The notes under the pieces are model-generated. The model searched no databases and was not told where the DNA came from. It saw only the letters and a list, made by a program, of their open reading frames with translations. 64,000 bases of DNA from Sporomusa termitida (GTDB lineage: Bacteria > Bacillota > Negativicutes > Sporomusales > Sporomusaceae). The DNA lies in the NCBI RefSeq assembly GCF_007641255.1, contig NZ_CP036259.1:310001-374000 (forward strand). The letters run 5' to 3'. Below are positions 53,175 through 62,385 of this stretch, in pieces. The stretch's first letter is position 1. Each line of letters begins with the position of its first letter. The translations under genes were made by a program, and so were the position numbers.

Positions 53175-53919
53175 CGGTGGTCCGGAAAGCCGTAATCTTG
53201 AAATTCTGACGCAAGCGGTACGGCTGGCGGCTGAACAGGGGGCCCAGTGGATTATTACTCCTGAGACCGCCGTACAGGGATATTTCTTTGCCTGCGAGCG
53301 GGAGCTAAAACCGGTGGTGATTCCGGTGCAGCCGGCGCCGGCGATTCAGCCGATCAGGCAGCTGGCGGCGGCGTATGCGGTTACGGTGTTTTTAGGCTGC
53401 GCCGAACAGGATGAGTATAATGGGCATTGTTACAACAGCTGTCTGGTGATTGGCCCTGATGGCAATATTATCGGCCGTCACCGGAAAAAACACGCCCATA
53501 GCGGCGTATCCGAGGGCTGGGCGAACCGGGGTGAGCAGCTGGAACCGGTCGTTTGCGGCGATATCCCGGCCGGTATTCTGATTTGTTCTGATACCTGGTA
53601 TGAGGAAAATGCTGTAACTATGGCCGATAAAGGGGCTCAGGTCATTATCGTGCCGGCTGCCTGGCCGCCGGGCGGCTGCGGCGGTCCGCCGGAAAATGCC
53701 TGGAAAAAAGCATCAGCGGTCAGCGGCTGTTCCCTCTGGGTTTGCAACCAGACCGGCAAACAGGAGCGGCTGGATTTTACCCAGGCCCAAAGTACGGTAA
53801 TTGCCAGGGGGGAGATGCAGTTGGCCTACAGCGGTCCCGAACCGGCGGCGCTGTTATTCGACTGGGATTTTAAACAACAGTGTGCCCTGACCGGTGAATT
53901 TACCGTGCTGCCGTTATAA
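53143..53919 (+). CDS. nitrilase/carbon-nitrogen hydrolase family protein
   Basis: 258 aa. The catalytic triad is visible as Glu in ITPETAVQG (about 43), Lys in GRHRKKHAHSG (about 113) and Cys in ILICSDTWYEEN (about 149). This superfamily hydrolyses or condenses amides and nitriles. It starts inside the radical SAM gene, 32 nt before that gene's stop, so the two are translationally coupled. Among corrinoid genes an amide-side-chain hydrolase or amidase acting on cobinamide or cobyric acid derivatives is plausible, but that is inference. Confidence 0.85.
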   Translation: MRVALLHVDVSGGPESRNLEILTQAVRLAAEQGAQWIITPETAVQGYFFACERELKPVVIPVQPAPAIQPIRQLAAAYAVTVFLGCAEQDEYNGHCYNSCLVIGPDGNIIGRHRKKHAHSGVSEGWANRGEQLEPVVCGDIPAGILICSDTWYEENAVTMADKGAQVIIVPAAWPPGGCGGPPENAWKKASAVSGCSLWVCNQTGKQERLDFTQAQSTVIARGEMQLAYSGPEPAALLFDWDFKQQCALTGEFTVLPL

Positions 53920-53995
53920 GCGCAAAGGCTGAGGTCAGGAGATAGTGAAACAGAAGCCAGAAATGAGCTTTAGGATAAAGGGGAGGGACCAGGCT

Positions 53996-55105
53996 GTGAA
54001 ACTTTGTACCCTGTCTACCGGCGATCATGTATACCGGTATTATAAAAGCATTGTCATACCTTTCGAACAGCCCCGGAAAGTGGCGAGTACCGCGATTGTC
54101 AACGGTGGCTACCGCGAGGACCTGACGGCAGTATTCAACAATGACTGTAACCCGGGAGCAGGGATGTCCAGCATTATGCGCGGGCCAACCTACCAGGAAC
54201 ACATGCGGATTATTACTGAGGAAATCGGGCTTGACCCCGCGACAACCGCCGGCATGGGAACAGCCGCTTCGATGCAGAATGTGGCAATTCATAGCCTGGC
54301 CTATGAAACGCTGACGGTAACCGCGATTGTAACCGGCGGGGTCGAGGTTAACGGCGGCCGGGTTGGTGATCCGGCCGACTATTTCCAGCCGCTTGATAAA
54401 AATACCCGGGAAAAACCGGGAACCATTAATATCATTCTGGTTATTGATGCTGATTTACCGCCAGGGATGCTGAACCGGGCCATGGTAACCTGTACCGAAG
54501 CCAAGACCGCAGCCCTGCAGGAGCTGATGGCCGGCAGCAACTACTCCAACGGGCTAGCGACCGGTTCCGGCACAGACCAGACGATTGTTGTGGCCAATCC
54601 GGCCTCGCCACTATATCTGGAAAGCGCCGGCAAACACTCGAAGCTCGGTGAATTGATTGGCCGCACCGTGCTGCCGGCTGTCAAGGAAGCGTTACTTAAA
54701 CAGACCGGTCTTTCGCCCCGGCACCAGCATAGCCTGCTGCGGCGGCTCAAACGGTTTGGCATTACAGAAGAATCGATATGGCAGGTTTACATCACGGGGG
54801 GCGAGCAGGTAATAAAGCTGAAGTTTCTGAGTCAGTTGTATCAGCTCGACAGTGACAGCCACCTGGTAACCTATACCACGTTATACATCCACCTTTTGGA
54901 TCAGCTCCAATGGGAACTGTTATCCGGGGATGAGGTGCGCGAGGCCGGCAATGAACTGCTTGCCGCCGCCGCCGCCAGGTTTGGCGTGGCCGCGCCGGCA
55001 ATAACAACCATTGGCCTGGACTCTTGCCTGCAAGCCTGGCAGACCCTGGTACTGGCTATTGTCAGAACTAACCTACAGACTACCTGTACTGATGACAGCA
55101 ATTGA
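53996..55105 (+). CDS. cbiZ: adenosylcobinamide amidohydrolase
   Basis: 369 aa from GTG 53996, placed by GGGGAGGG at about 53979-53987; an earlier GTG at 53945 has poorer spacing. The CbiZ domain (about 15-225) is clear: ASTAIVNGGYREDLTAVFNNDC, YETLTVTAIVTGGVEVNGGRVGDPADYF, GTINIILVIDADLPPGMLNRAMVTCTEAKTAALQELMAGS and GLATGSGTDQTIVVAN. A C-terminal extension of about 140 residues has no recognised fold. CbiZ cleaves the aminopropanol side chain of cobinamide or pseudo-B12 so that foreign corrinoids can be rebuilt. Riboswitch control and neighbouring BtuF fit corrinoid salvage. Confidence 0.9.
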   Translation: MKLCTLSTGDHVYRYYKSIVIPFEQPRKVASTAIVNGGYREDLTAVFNNDCNPGAGMSSIMRGPTYQEHMRIITEEIGLDPATTAGMGTAASMQNVAIHSLAYETLTVTAIVTGGVEVNGGRVGDPADYFQPLDKNTREKPGTINIILVIDADLPPGMLNRAMVTCTEAKTAALQELMAGSNYSNGLATGSGTDQTIVVANPASPLYLESAGKHSKLGELIGRTVLPAVKEALLKQTGLSPRHQHSLLRRLKRFGITEESIWQVYITGGEQVIKLKFLSQLYQLDSDSHLVTYTTLYIHLLDQLQWELLSGDEVREAGNELLAAAAARFGVAAPAITTIGLDSCLQAWQTLVLAIVRTNLQTTCTDDSN

Positions 55106-55121
55106 TAATCAATAATAGGAG

Positions 55122-56162
55122 ATGAACAGACATTTGAAGCATACTGCCGTATATCCATTTACAGCGATTGTCGGTCAGGACGATATGAAACTGGCGCTTG
55201 TCCTGAATGTAATTAATCCGCTGTTGGGCGGGGTACTGATCAAAGGGGAAAAAGGCACCGCCAAATCAACAGCAGTCCGCGCCATAGCCGATTTACTGCC
55301 GGCGATGGAGGCCATTACAAACTGTCCTTTCCACTGTGACCCGGGTGATGAAAACCGGTTATGCGATGATTGCCGGGAAAAAACCGGGGCCGATAAAGCC
55401 CTGCCGGTCCATTCAATTAAGATGCGGGTCGTTGAACTACCGGTCAGTGCCACCGAGGACCGGGTTGTCGGGACGCTGGACATTGAGCATGCCATTAAGC
55501 ATGGCGAGAAAAAATTTGACCCCGGTATTTTGGCCCAGGCCAACCGTAATATCCTGTATGTGGATGAAATTAACCTGTTGGATGATCATGTGGTTGATGT
55601 ACTGCTGGATGCAGCCGCTATGGGGGTAAATACAGTTGAGCGGGAGGGCGTTTCTTACTCTCACCCGGCCCGGTTTGTCCTGGTCGGTACGATGAATCCG
55701 GAAGAAGGGGATATCCGGCCTCAACTGCTGGACCGTTTTGGTTTATCGATCGAAGTGGTAGGTGAGAATCAGCCGGAACGGCGGGTGGAAGTGATCAAAC
55801 GCCGCTTAGCTTATGAGCAGGATACCGGCGAATTTGCCCAAATATTTCAGGAAGAACAGGGAAAACTGGCGGCAAGCATTTTGCAGGCCAGGCGTTTGCT
55901 GCCGGAGGCAGTTATTGACGACAGGCTGCTGTTATTAGTGGCGAATGTGGCTATTGCCCTGGATGTGGACGGTCACCGGGCCGATATTACCGTGATTAAG
56001 GCAGCCATGACCTTAGCGGCTTTTGCAGGGCGTGCTAACGTTGAACCCGATGATGTCCGGCGGGCGGCCAAGCTGGTTCTGCCGCACAGGATGCGGCGGC
56101 GGCCCTTTGAGGACGGGACACTGGACTGGGACAAAGTCGAGGCATTGTTTGCCGGGCTGTAA
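55122..56162 (+). CDS. ChlI/BchI-like AAA+ chelatase subunit
   Basis: 346 aa. Walker [10 protein letters not shown] (43-51), Walker [14 protein letters not shown] (about 146-158), sensor [21 protein letters not shown] and the MgChlI insert. A Cys cluster ([18 protein letters not shown], about 68-85) is inserted between Walker A and B, as in many Firmicute ChlI-like proteins. ATG 55122 is close to AGGAG; TTG 55134 is an alternative start. With the ChlD-like protein next door it would form the ATPase motor for CobN, in place of CobS/CobT. Confidence 0.9.
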   Translation: MNRHLKHTAVYPFTAIVGQDDMKLALVLNVINPLLGGVLIKGEKGTAKSTAVRAIADLLPAMEAITNCPFHCDPGDENRLCDDCREKTGADKALPVHSIKMRVVELPVSATEDRVVGTLDIEHAIKHGEKKFDPGILAQANRNILYVDEINLLDDHVVDVLLDAAAMGVNTVEREGVSYSHPARFVLVGTMNPEEGDIRPQLLDRFGLSIEVVGENQPERRVEVIKRRLAYEQDTGEFAQIFQEEQGKLAASILQARRLLPEAVIDDRLLLLVANVAIALDVDGHRADITVIKAAMTLAAFAGRANVEPDDVRRAAKLVLPHRMRRRPFEDGTLDWDKVEALFAGL

Positions 56163-56181
56163 GCGGCAGGAGGGAAGGAAG

Positions 56182-58050
56182 ATGGTACAACGAACGGTAT
56201 TTCCGTTTGCTGCGATAGTTGGCCAGGATTCTGTCAAACAGGCTCTCTTAATTGCCGTGGTCAACCCGAAAGCCGGCGGAGTTTTGGTAGCCGGGGAAAA
56301 AGGTACGGCTAAGTCGACCCTGGTGCGGGCTTTGGCAGAGATTACCGGCAAGGTACAGATCTTAGAATTGCCGCTAAGTGCCACCGAGGATATGGTGTTT
56401 GGCGGCCTGGACCTGCAGCAGGCGGTGGGGTGTGGTGAGCGCCGGTTTTTGCCGGGTATTCTGGCCAGGGCGCATCATCATGTTCTGTATATTGACGAGA
56501 TTAATTTGCTGCGCCGCGAGTTTGTCAATGCCCTGCAGGAGGCGGTTATAACCGGTGTTCACATGGTTGAACGGGAGGGTATTTCCTGCCGGCATGAGGC
56601 TGTGTGCAGCCTGATTGGCACAATGAACCCGGAAGAGGGAACCTTATCACCGCCAATAATAGACCGTTTTGGTTTGTATGCTGCTGTTAACCGGGAGCTG
56701 GATGCCCCGGCGCGGGCGGAGATTGTGCGGCGAATTCTGGCCTATGACCGGGACCCGGCCGGATTTCGGCTGCAGTATGCAGCACTAACTGAGGGAATCA
56801 GGCAGCAGGTGGCGGCCGCCAGGCAGCTGCTGCCGACAATTGTTATACCGGAGACGATGGTGTTATTGGCTGCCCAGATGTGTGCCAAAGCTCATTCTGC
56901 CGGCCACCGGGCCGAGCTGTTTTTGCTGGAGGCGGCTCGCACGATTGCGGCTTTGGCTGGCCGGGATTATCTGCTGCCTGCCGATATGGAAGCGGCAGCC
57001 TGCTATGTTTTGCCGCAGCGTATGCGCCAGGAGCAGGAGCCGCCGCCACCGGCGCCACCGGAACAAGCGGAAGGGGAACAAACTCAGGATCAGCCGCAGG
57101 AGCAGCAGCAAGAGCCGCCGCCGTTTGAACAGCCGGAGAATCAGCAGCCGGAGGATCAGTCTGATTCCTCAGCAGCGGAACAACCGCCGGGAGAAGGCCG
57201 TGATCAGGAGAAGGTGGCTGATATTGATACCCAGTTTCCCTTTGTCCGGATGGAGTTATCCTTGCCGCAGGACCGGCAGGAGCGACGCGGTAACGGGAAA
57301 CGCAGCCTGACGCGCACTGATACAAAGCAGGGGCGGTATGTACGGGCCGGAATACCCCGTGGGGCTGTGACCGACCTGGCTTTTGACGCCACCCTGCGGG
57401 CGGCAGCACCGCACCAGCGGTTCCGGGATAAAGGGAACTGCTGTATTGCGATTGAGCGGGCCGACCTGCGGCAAAAGATTCGGGAAAAGCGAATTGGCAA
57501 TACCTTTTTGTTTGTTGTCGATGCCAGCGGCTCCATGGGCGCGCGTGAGCGTATGCGGGCCGTGAAAGGCGCCGTGTGCGCCATGCTGCAGGATGCTTAC
57601 CAGCAACGCGATCAGGTCGGATTAATTGCTTTCCGGCGCCAGACCGCGGAGGTATTGCTGCCGGTCACCCGCAGTGTGGATTTGGCCCAAAAATGTTTGC
57701 GGCATTTGCCGACCGGGGGCAAAACCCCGCTGGCGGAAGGGCTGGCTGCCGCTCTGGCAGTACTGGCTGCGCGCCGGAAGAAAGAACAGGATATGCAGCC
57801 GGTGCTGGTGCTTGTTACCGATGGACGGGCCAATACGGCGGCAGACGGGGGCAACGGTATTGACGAGGCGCTGGCGATTGCCGCAAAGATTAAAAAGGCC
57901 GGTGTTCATAGTGTGGTCATTGATACCGAAAGCGATTTTGTCAAGTTAGGGCTGGCGCGGACTGTCGCCCGGGCAATGGGCTCCAGTTATTATAGCCTGG
58001 GTGAGCTTTCCGATAAAAATATTATGCATATTGTCAGGAATTTGCCTTAA
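56182..58050 (+). CDS. ChlD/BchD-like chelatase subunit (AAA + VWA)
   Basis: 622 aa from ATG 56182, with GGGAAGGA upstream; an in-frame earlier start would lie within the ChlI gene. Residues 1-270 are a AAA domain with intact Walker [10 protein letters not shown]; 275-345 a Pro/Gln/Glu-rich linker; and 440-620 a von Willebrand A domain with MIDAS FVVDASGSMG (about 442-451) and TDGRANTA. This is the ChlD layout. The intact Walker A is notable because ChlD ATP sites are often degraded. It pairs with the ChlI-like protein and CobN encoded in the same operon. Confidence 0.9.
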   Translation: MVQRTVFPFAAIVGQDSVKQALLIAVVNPKAGGVLVAGEKGTAKSTLVRALAEITGKVQILELPLSATEDMVFGGLDLQQAVGCGERRFLPGILARAHHHVLYIDEINLLRREFVNALQEAVITGVHMVEREGISCRHEAVCSLIGTMNPEEGTLSPPIIDRFGLYAAVNRELDAPARAEIVRRILAYDRDPAGFRLQYAALTEGIRQQVAAARQLLPTIVIPETMVLLAAQMCAKAHSAGHRAELFLLEAARTIAALAGRDYLLPADMEAAACYVLPQRMRQEQEPPPPAPPEQAEGEQTQDQPQEQQQEPPPFEQPENQQPEDQSDSSAAEQPPGEGRDQEKVADIDTQFPFVRMELSLPQDRQERRGNGKRSLTRTDTKQGRYVRAGIPRGAVTDLAFDATLRAAAPHQRFRDKGNCCIAIERADLRQKIREKRIGNTFLFVVDASGSMGARERMRAVKGAVCAMLQDAYQQRDQVGLIAFRRQTAEVLLPVTRSVDLAQKCLRHLPTGGKTPLAEGLAAALAVLAARRKKEQDMQPVLVLVTDGRANTAADGGNGIDEALAIAAKIKKAGVHSVVIDTESDFVKLGLARTVARAMGSSYYSLGELSDKNIMHIVRNLP

Positions 58051-58089
58051 ATAATACCGGCTTAGCCGGAAAAAAACGGAGGAGTAGTT

Positions 58090-58725
58090 ATGGAGTTTGT
58101 CGCCGAGAGCGTTAGTGTGTTTTATAAAGGCGGACCGGTTATGTATCTGATTCTGGCCTGTTCCTTGCTGGTAGCGGCCATTGGGGCCGAGCGTTTTCTC
58201 TATTACAAAAAAATGAACACCGACATGGAGGGGTTTACGGCCCGGCTTACACCGTTACTGGAACGGGGCGACTGGGAGACCGCTTATGAACTGTGCCGGG
58301 AAACCGATGGCATTGCTGCTGCCGTTGCCGGCAAAGGCATTCATTATTTACTGCGCGGCTGCGCCAACCTTGAGAGTGTGCTGGAGGGGGAAGCCGCCTT
58401 GGCGGTAGCCCGGTTACGGACAAATTTAAGCCATTTGGATACAGTGGTGACAATTGCCCCCTTGCTGGGCCTGTTAGGAACGGTAATCGGCATGATTAGC
58501 TCCTTCAGCGTGATGAACATCAAAGCCGGCCAGCCGCAGGCAATCACCGGCGGGGTGGGGGAAGCGCTGATTGCTACGGCTTCCGGTCTGTGTGTGGCTA
58601 CGCTGGCGATGATCATATACAGCTATTTTAATCACCGCCTGGATGGATTGATTACAGATATCGAGCGTGTCTGTGTTTTGTTGATGGGGCAGATGAAGCG
58701 GGAGAAGCGCCATGAAACTGCGTAA
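58090..58725 (+). CDS. exbB: ExbB/MotA/TolQ-family proton channel
   Basis: 211 aa with three hydrophobic segments: GPVMYLILACSLLVAAIGAERFLYY (about 18-42), VTIAPLLGLLGTVIGMISSF (about 122-141) and ALIATASGLCVATLAMIIYSYF (about 160-181). These are the ExbB signature helices. It uses the proton gradient to energise TonB. The ExbD gene overlaps its end (14 nt). Confidence 0.92.
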   Translation: MEFVAESVSVFYKGGPVMYLILACSLLVAAIGAERFLYYKKMNTDMEGFTARLTPLLERGDWETAYELCRETDGIAAAVAGKGIHYLLRGCANLESVLEGEAALAVARLRTNLSHLDTVVTIAPLLGLLGTVIGMISSFSVMNIKAGQPQAITGGVGEALIATASGLCVATLAMIIYSYFNHRLDGLITDIERVCVLLMGQMKREKRHETA

Positions 58726-59122
58726 TCTGCGGCAGGACCGCCAGCCTAAACTGATGATTATTCCCCTGATCGATATCATCTTCTTTCTGCTGGTGTTTTT
58801 CATTATGAGCACTCTGTACATGGTTGATCAGCAGACGATTGCGGTAAATTTGCCTCAGGCTGCCTCGGCTCAGTCGGACAGACCCCAGAGCGTGGCCGTT
58901 GCGGTCACCAAAGAAGGGCGGATTTTGTTTGAGCAGGAGGAAATACCGCTGGACTTGGTGAAAAGGCGTGTCCAGATAGAATTGGGCAAACAAAACGACG
59001 TGGTTTTTGTATTGCGGTCTGATAAACAGGCGGAATACGGGCAAGTCGTGGCGGTACTTGATGAAATGAAACTGGCCGGGGCCCACCGGGTAGCGATTGC
59101 AACAGAAAGGAAGGATAAATAA
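58712..59122 (+). CDS. exbD: ExbD/TolR-family protein
   Basis: 136 aa with one N-terminal helix containing the essential Asp: MIIPLIDIIFFLLVFFIMSTLYM (about 15-37). The periplasmic domain follows (VAVAVTKEGRILFEQEEI, VVFVLRSDKQAEYGQVVAVLDEMKLAG). It forms the stator with ExbB. TonB begins at its stop codon. Confidence 0.92.
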   Translation: MKLRNLRQDRQPKLMIIPLIDIIFFLLVFFIMSTLYMVDQQTIAVNLPQAASAQSDRPQSVAVAVTKEGRILFEQEEIPLDLVKRRVQIELGKQNDVVFVLRSDKQAEYGQVVAVLDEMKLAGAHRVAIATERKDK

Positions 59123-59847
59123 TGGAATGGGCGACAGGATTGCGCTGGCGCAAGGCGATAATTATTTCACTGGTCTTTCACGGTTTCGTCTTGCTGGGGG
59201 TTGGCTGGCTGGGTTTCAAGGCCCTCCTGCCGGTGGAAGTTCCTGAAACGATAATTGAACTGGAATTAGCCAGCGAGCCTGAAGGGGCGCCGATGGCGGC
59301 GGCTCCGGCCGCTGCGCCGGCACAAGCCAGCGAGCCGGTTGCCGAGCCGGTTGCCAAACCGGTTATCCGCCAGGTACAGCCTGAGGCGGTTGTAGCTGAC
59401 GAAATTATTCCTGAACCGGCAGTGGAAGCCAGCAATATGGCGGTTGTGGCTGCTGATACTGCCGCCGCCGGCAGTGGCGAGTCGTCAGCGACGGGTGGCA
59501 CCGGCACCGGCACTGGCACCGGTGCTGCCGGCAGCGGTACCGGGGCCGGGGGAACCGGTACCGACAAAGGCATTATCCCCCCCAACGTTTTAGCCGGCAA
59601 AGAACCGCCCTATCCGGAAAGCGCCCGGCGTAATGGTCTGGAGGGGACCGTGGTGTTACGGATTGAGATCAGGGAGAATGGGCGGGCCGGCGCGATCAGC
59701 ATTCAACAATCAAGCGGTTACGAATTGCTGGATAAAGCAGCAGCCAACTCAGTGCAGGGCTGGCGTTTTGTTCCAGCCAAAATCCGCAGCACCGGCAAGG
59801 CCATTGCCTGCTCTACTACCCTGCCGATCGTATTCAGACTGCGTTAA
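59122..59847 (+). CDS. tonB: TonB-like energy-transducing protein
   Basis: 241 aa. N-terminal anchor IIISLVFHGFVLLGVGWLGF (about 14-33), a Pro/Ala/Glu-rich and Gly/Thr-rich periplasmic linker (about 45-150, including TGGTGTGTGTGAAGSGTG), then a TonB C-terminal domain (YPESARRNGLEGTVVLRIEIRENGRAGAISIQQSSGYELLDKAAANSVQGWRF). It energises outer-membrane receptors such as BtuB for corrinoid uptake. No receptor gene is in the window. Placement last in the riboswitch 3 operon implies dedication to B12 import. Confidence 0.9.
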   Translation: MEWATGLRWRKAIIISLVFHGFVLLGVGWLGFKALLPVEVPETIIELELASEPEGAPMAAAPAAAPAQASEPVAEPVAKPVIRQVQPEAVVADEIIPEPAVEASNMAVVAADTAAAGSGESSATGGTGTGTGTGAAGSGTGAGGTGTDKGIIPPNVLAGKEPPYPESARRNGLEGTVVLRIEIRENGRAGAISIQQSSGYELLDKAAANSVQGWRFVPAKIRSTGKAIACSTTLPIVFRLR

Positions 59848-59973
59848 TAAACAATAGGTATCGCTATGGCAGGCCTACTGCTGCCGACCAGCTGTTTTCT
59901 TATGGGAATATCGGCTGTAACAGCGGTATAGTGAATAACGGCGGAGTTGTCAGCTAATTAAATATTATGGAGA

Positions 59974-60175
59974 CAGGTGCCCTTCGGGGCTTAATAGGGA
60001 AGTCCGGTGCAAAGCCGGCGCGGTCCCGCCACTGTAATGGCGAGCGAAACCAGGATATACCACTGAAACGGGGCGTTTTGGGAAGGTCTGGGGGAGTGAT
60101 GAGCCAAAGCCAGAAGCACTGCCTGTCTGACGGTCACCGGTTTACTCACGCGCGATGAGGAGGGGATTAGAAAGC
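59974..60175 (+). promoter_or_regulatory. cobalamin riboswitch 4
   Basis: GGTGCCC, TTAATAGGGAAGTCCGG, GGCGCGGTCCCGCCACTGTAA and GCCAGAAGCACTGCC appear in order, but the B12 box and central stems differ more from copies 1-3 (ATGGCGAGC, AAGCCAGAAGCACTGCC). It is therefore an older or independently acquired copy. It heads the second btuF-btuC-cobN unit. No clear -35/-10 pair could be placed before it, so it may also be read through from tonB. Confidence 0.93.
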
Positions 60176-60225
60176 ATGTATTTTGGCTGTTATTCCAGCC
60201 AGATAAGGTTTCTTTATGTTTGCAA

Positions 60226-60262
60226 AAACCCTCCCTGGTCCTGGCCGGGAGGGTTTATTTTT
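60226..60262 (+). terminator. riboswitch 4 terminator
   Basis: AAACCCTCCC/GGGAGGGTTT stem, 11-nt loop, followed by ATTTTT. Expression platform about 50 nt after the riboswitch core. Confidence 0.88.
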
Positions 60263-60337
60263 ACGGAATTCCGGGGGTCTTACGAACCTGAATATAGTTA
60301 GAGAGTTGCCGGCAATGACGGAAATAAGAGGGAAAAA

Positions 60338-61345
60338 ATGAAACAGCTGTTGTGTTTATTAATAAGTGGCCTGCTTTGTCTGCTCCTGTCAGGCTGCCCT
60401 GCCAGGCCGGTTGCTGATCAGAGCTTCGGCACCGGGCCGGGCTATACTGTAACCGACGATACCGGGTACACCATGGTGCTGCCGGCCAAGCCGCAACGTA
60501 TTGTATCACTGGCCTATAGTGTTGATGAACTGCTGGTAGACCTTGTTGCCACAGAGCGGATTCTGGCCTTTAGCCGCTGGGCTGATGACCGGGGCATTAC
60601 TTTTATTACCTCTGACCAGGCCGCCGCTGTTGCCAACCGGGCCGTTCCCTATGCCGAGTCCCTGATTGCGCTCAGGCCGGATTTAATCATAGCGGCAGCC
60701 GGCACTATGCGGCCGGAAGCGGTACAAACCCTGAGAGATACCGGCATTGCCGTATTTATATCCCAAAGCCCCAAAAACCTGCCGGCAGTAAAAACAAGAA
60801 TAAAAACGGTTGCCGCCGCGGTAGGCGAGGAAGACAAAGGGCAGATACTCATTGCGCAAATGGAACAACGTTTGCAGCGGCTGGAAGCAACGCTGGCCCC
60901 GGTGACCGCCGATAAGAGAAAATGTGCTATGGCTTTTGACTTTACCGGGGTTATCGGCAATCGCCACAATCTGCTGGCCGATATATTCAATTATGCCCAT
61001 GTGCGTAACGGTGCTGCCCGGGCAGGGGCCGGCAGTATTGAACAGGGCGAAAACCGCCTGTCCAAAGAGCAGATTATTGCCGTAAATCCCGACATATTCT
61101 TGTTACCCACCTGGAATTTTGACGGTCGCAGCGATATTGAGGCCTACCGACGGCAGATCATGACAGACCCGGCCTTGCAGCAGGTGGCCGCAGTCCGTAA
61201 TAACCAGGTGAAACTGATTCCTGACCGCTATCGTTATGTCGGTTCGCACCATGTTGTTGAAAGTGTCGTAATACTGGCCACAGCCGTCTATCCAGAGCTT
61301 TTTTACAAAGAAGGGCATCATGCTGAAGCTATGCAAACAAAATAA
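60338..61345 (+). CDS. btuF: BtuF-like corrinoid-binding lipoprotein 2
   Basis: 335 aa. Lipoprotein signal LLISGLLCLLLSGC (lipobox Cys at about 20), then a Peripla_BP_2 domain: GYTMVLPAKPQRIVSLAYSVDELLVDLVATERILAFSRW, ALRPDLIIAAAGTMRPEAVQTLRDTG and VNPDIFLLPTWNFDGRSD. It resembles the protein at 47198-48163 in both halves and is its paralogue. It overlaps the BtuC gene by 26 nt. It delivers a corrinoid to that permease. Confidence 0.87.
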   Translation: MKQLLCLLISGLLCLLLSGCPARPVADQSFGTGPGYTVTDDTGYTMVLPAKPQRIVSLAYSVDELLVDLVATERILAFSRWADDRGITFITSDQAAAVANRAVPYAESLIALRPDLIIAAAGTMRPEAVQTLRDTGIAVFISQSPKNLPAVKTRIKTVAAAVGEEDKGQILIAQMEQRLQRLEATLAPVTADKRKCAMAFDFTGVIGNRHNLLADIFNYAHVRNGAARAGAGSIEQGENRLSKEQIIAVNPDIFLLPTWNFDGRSDIEAYRRQIMTDPALQQVAAVRNNQVKLIPDRYRYVGSHHVVESVVILATAVYPELFYKEGHHAEAMQTK

Positions 61346-62351
61346 GAGTAAAATTCTGGTATTAATTATTTCTTTTTTGCTGGTGACATGTCTGTCGCTT
61401 ACATTTGGCCAGGTTGATATTCCCTTAACCGGGACGGCGGCGGTGCTGGCCTATCAACTATATATACCAGGCGTTAGTGCCGCTGATTTTACCTTTGAGC
61501 AGCAGGCGCTCCTTTGGTATATACGGATGCCGCGGACCCTGGTTGGTTTGCTGGTAGGGGCCGCCCTGGCCGTAGCCGGAGCTGTCCTGCAGGGGGTTTT
61601 TAGCAATCCCCTGGCAGATCCCGGCCTGCTTGGTGTCGCCAGTGGTGCGGCTACAGGTGCTGTTATTGCCATTGCGGCCGGTATTGGTTTTTGGCAGCTG
61701 TTCGCGCTGCCGGTTTCCGCCTTCGCCGGCGCGACTGCCGCTGTCAGCTTAACGGTTTTGCTATCTGTAAGGCCGGGGAAAATTCCGGTTATGCCGCTCC
61801 TGCTGGCAGGGATGGCAGTCAGTATCCTGGCCGGGGCACTGACTGCCGGTATTTTAACTTATATAAATGAACAGAAACTGCAGCAGTATCTGTTTTGGCT
61901 GGTGGGCAGCCTTGATTTCCGGCGCTGGGAGCATGTTTTTATAGCGTTCTGGCCGATTGGCGCCGGGATAACCGTCCTGTTTTTCCTGGCACGCCAGCTG
62001 AATGTCCTCGCCCTGGGCGAAACCGAGGCCCGGGCTGTCGGGATGGCGGTTGTGCCCTTCCGGCTGCTGATCCTGCTGATTGCTTCCCTGATTACGGCAG
62101 CGGCGGTCTGTGTCAGCGGCAATATCGGGTTTGTCGGCCTGATCATACCCCATATCGCCCGGCTGCTGGTGGGGCCGGACCACCGCCTCCTGCTCCCCGT
62201 TAGCGCCTTGGCCGGCGCCACCTTTTTAGTGCTGTGCGATACGCTGGGGCGGGTGCTGATCGGCCCGTCCGAGATACGCGCCGGTATTATGACCGCCCTG
62301 GTGGGAGTGCCTTACTTTTTATATCTGTTAAGAACAATACCGAGACAGTAG
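61320..62351 (+). CDS. btuC: BtuC-like ABC permease (FecCD family)
   Basis: 343 aa, about 9-10 helices, with the FecCD signatures RMPRTLVGLLVGAALAVAGAVLQGVFSNPLADPGLLGVASGAATGAV and LNVLALGETEARAVGM (the loop contacting the ATPase) followed by SGNIGFVGLIIPHIARLLVG. It forms the inner-membrane channel for corrinoid import. No BtuD ATPase gene is seen before the window ends; it may follow the second cobN. Confidence 0.92.
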   Translation: MLKLCKQNKSKILVLIISFLLVTCLSLTFGQVDIPLTGTAAVLAYQLYIPGVSAADFTFEQQALLWYIRMPRTLVGLLVGAALAVAGAVLQGVFSNPLADPGLLGVASGAATGAVIAIAAGIGFWQLFALPVSAFAGATAAVSLTVLLSVRPGKIPVMPLLLAGMAVSILAGALTAGILTYINEQKLQQYLFWLVGSLDFRRWEHVFIAFWPIGAGITVLFFLARQLNVLALGETEARAVGMAVVPFRLLILLIASLITAAAVCVSGNIGFVGLIIPHIARLLVGPDHRLLLPVSALAGATFLVLCDTLGRVLIGPSEIRAGIMTALVGVPYFLYLLRTIPRQ

Positions 62352-62385
62352 GCCCACGGCGACCGAAAATAAAGGAGTTGGGGTT

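Noticed and set aside
48372-58050. Magnesium chelatase of bacteriochlorophyll synthesis
   Set aside because: H, I and D-type subunits are present, but the operon has a cobalamin riboswitch, BtuF, CbiZ and TonB and no photosynthesis genes.
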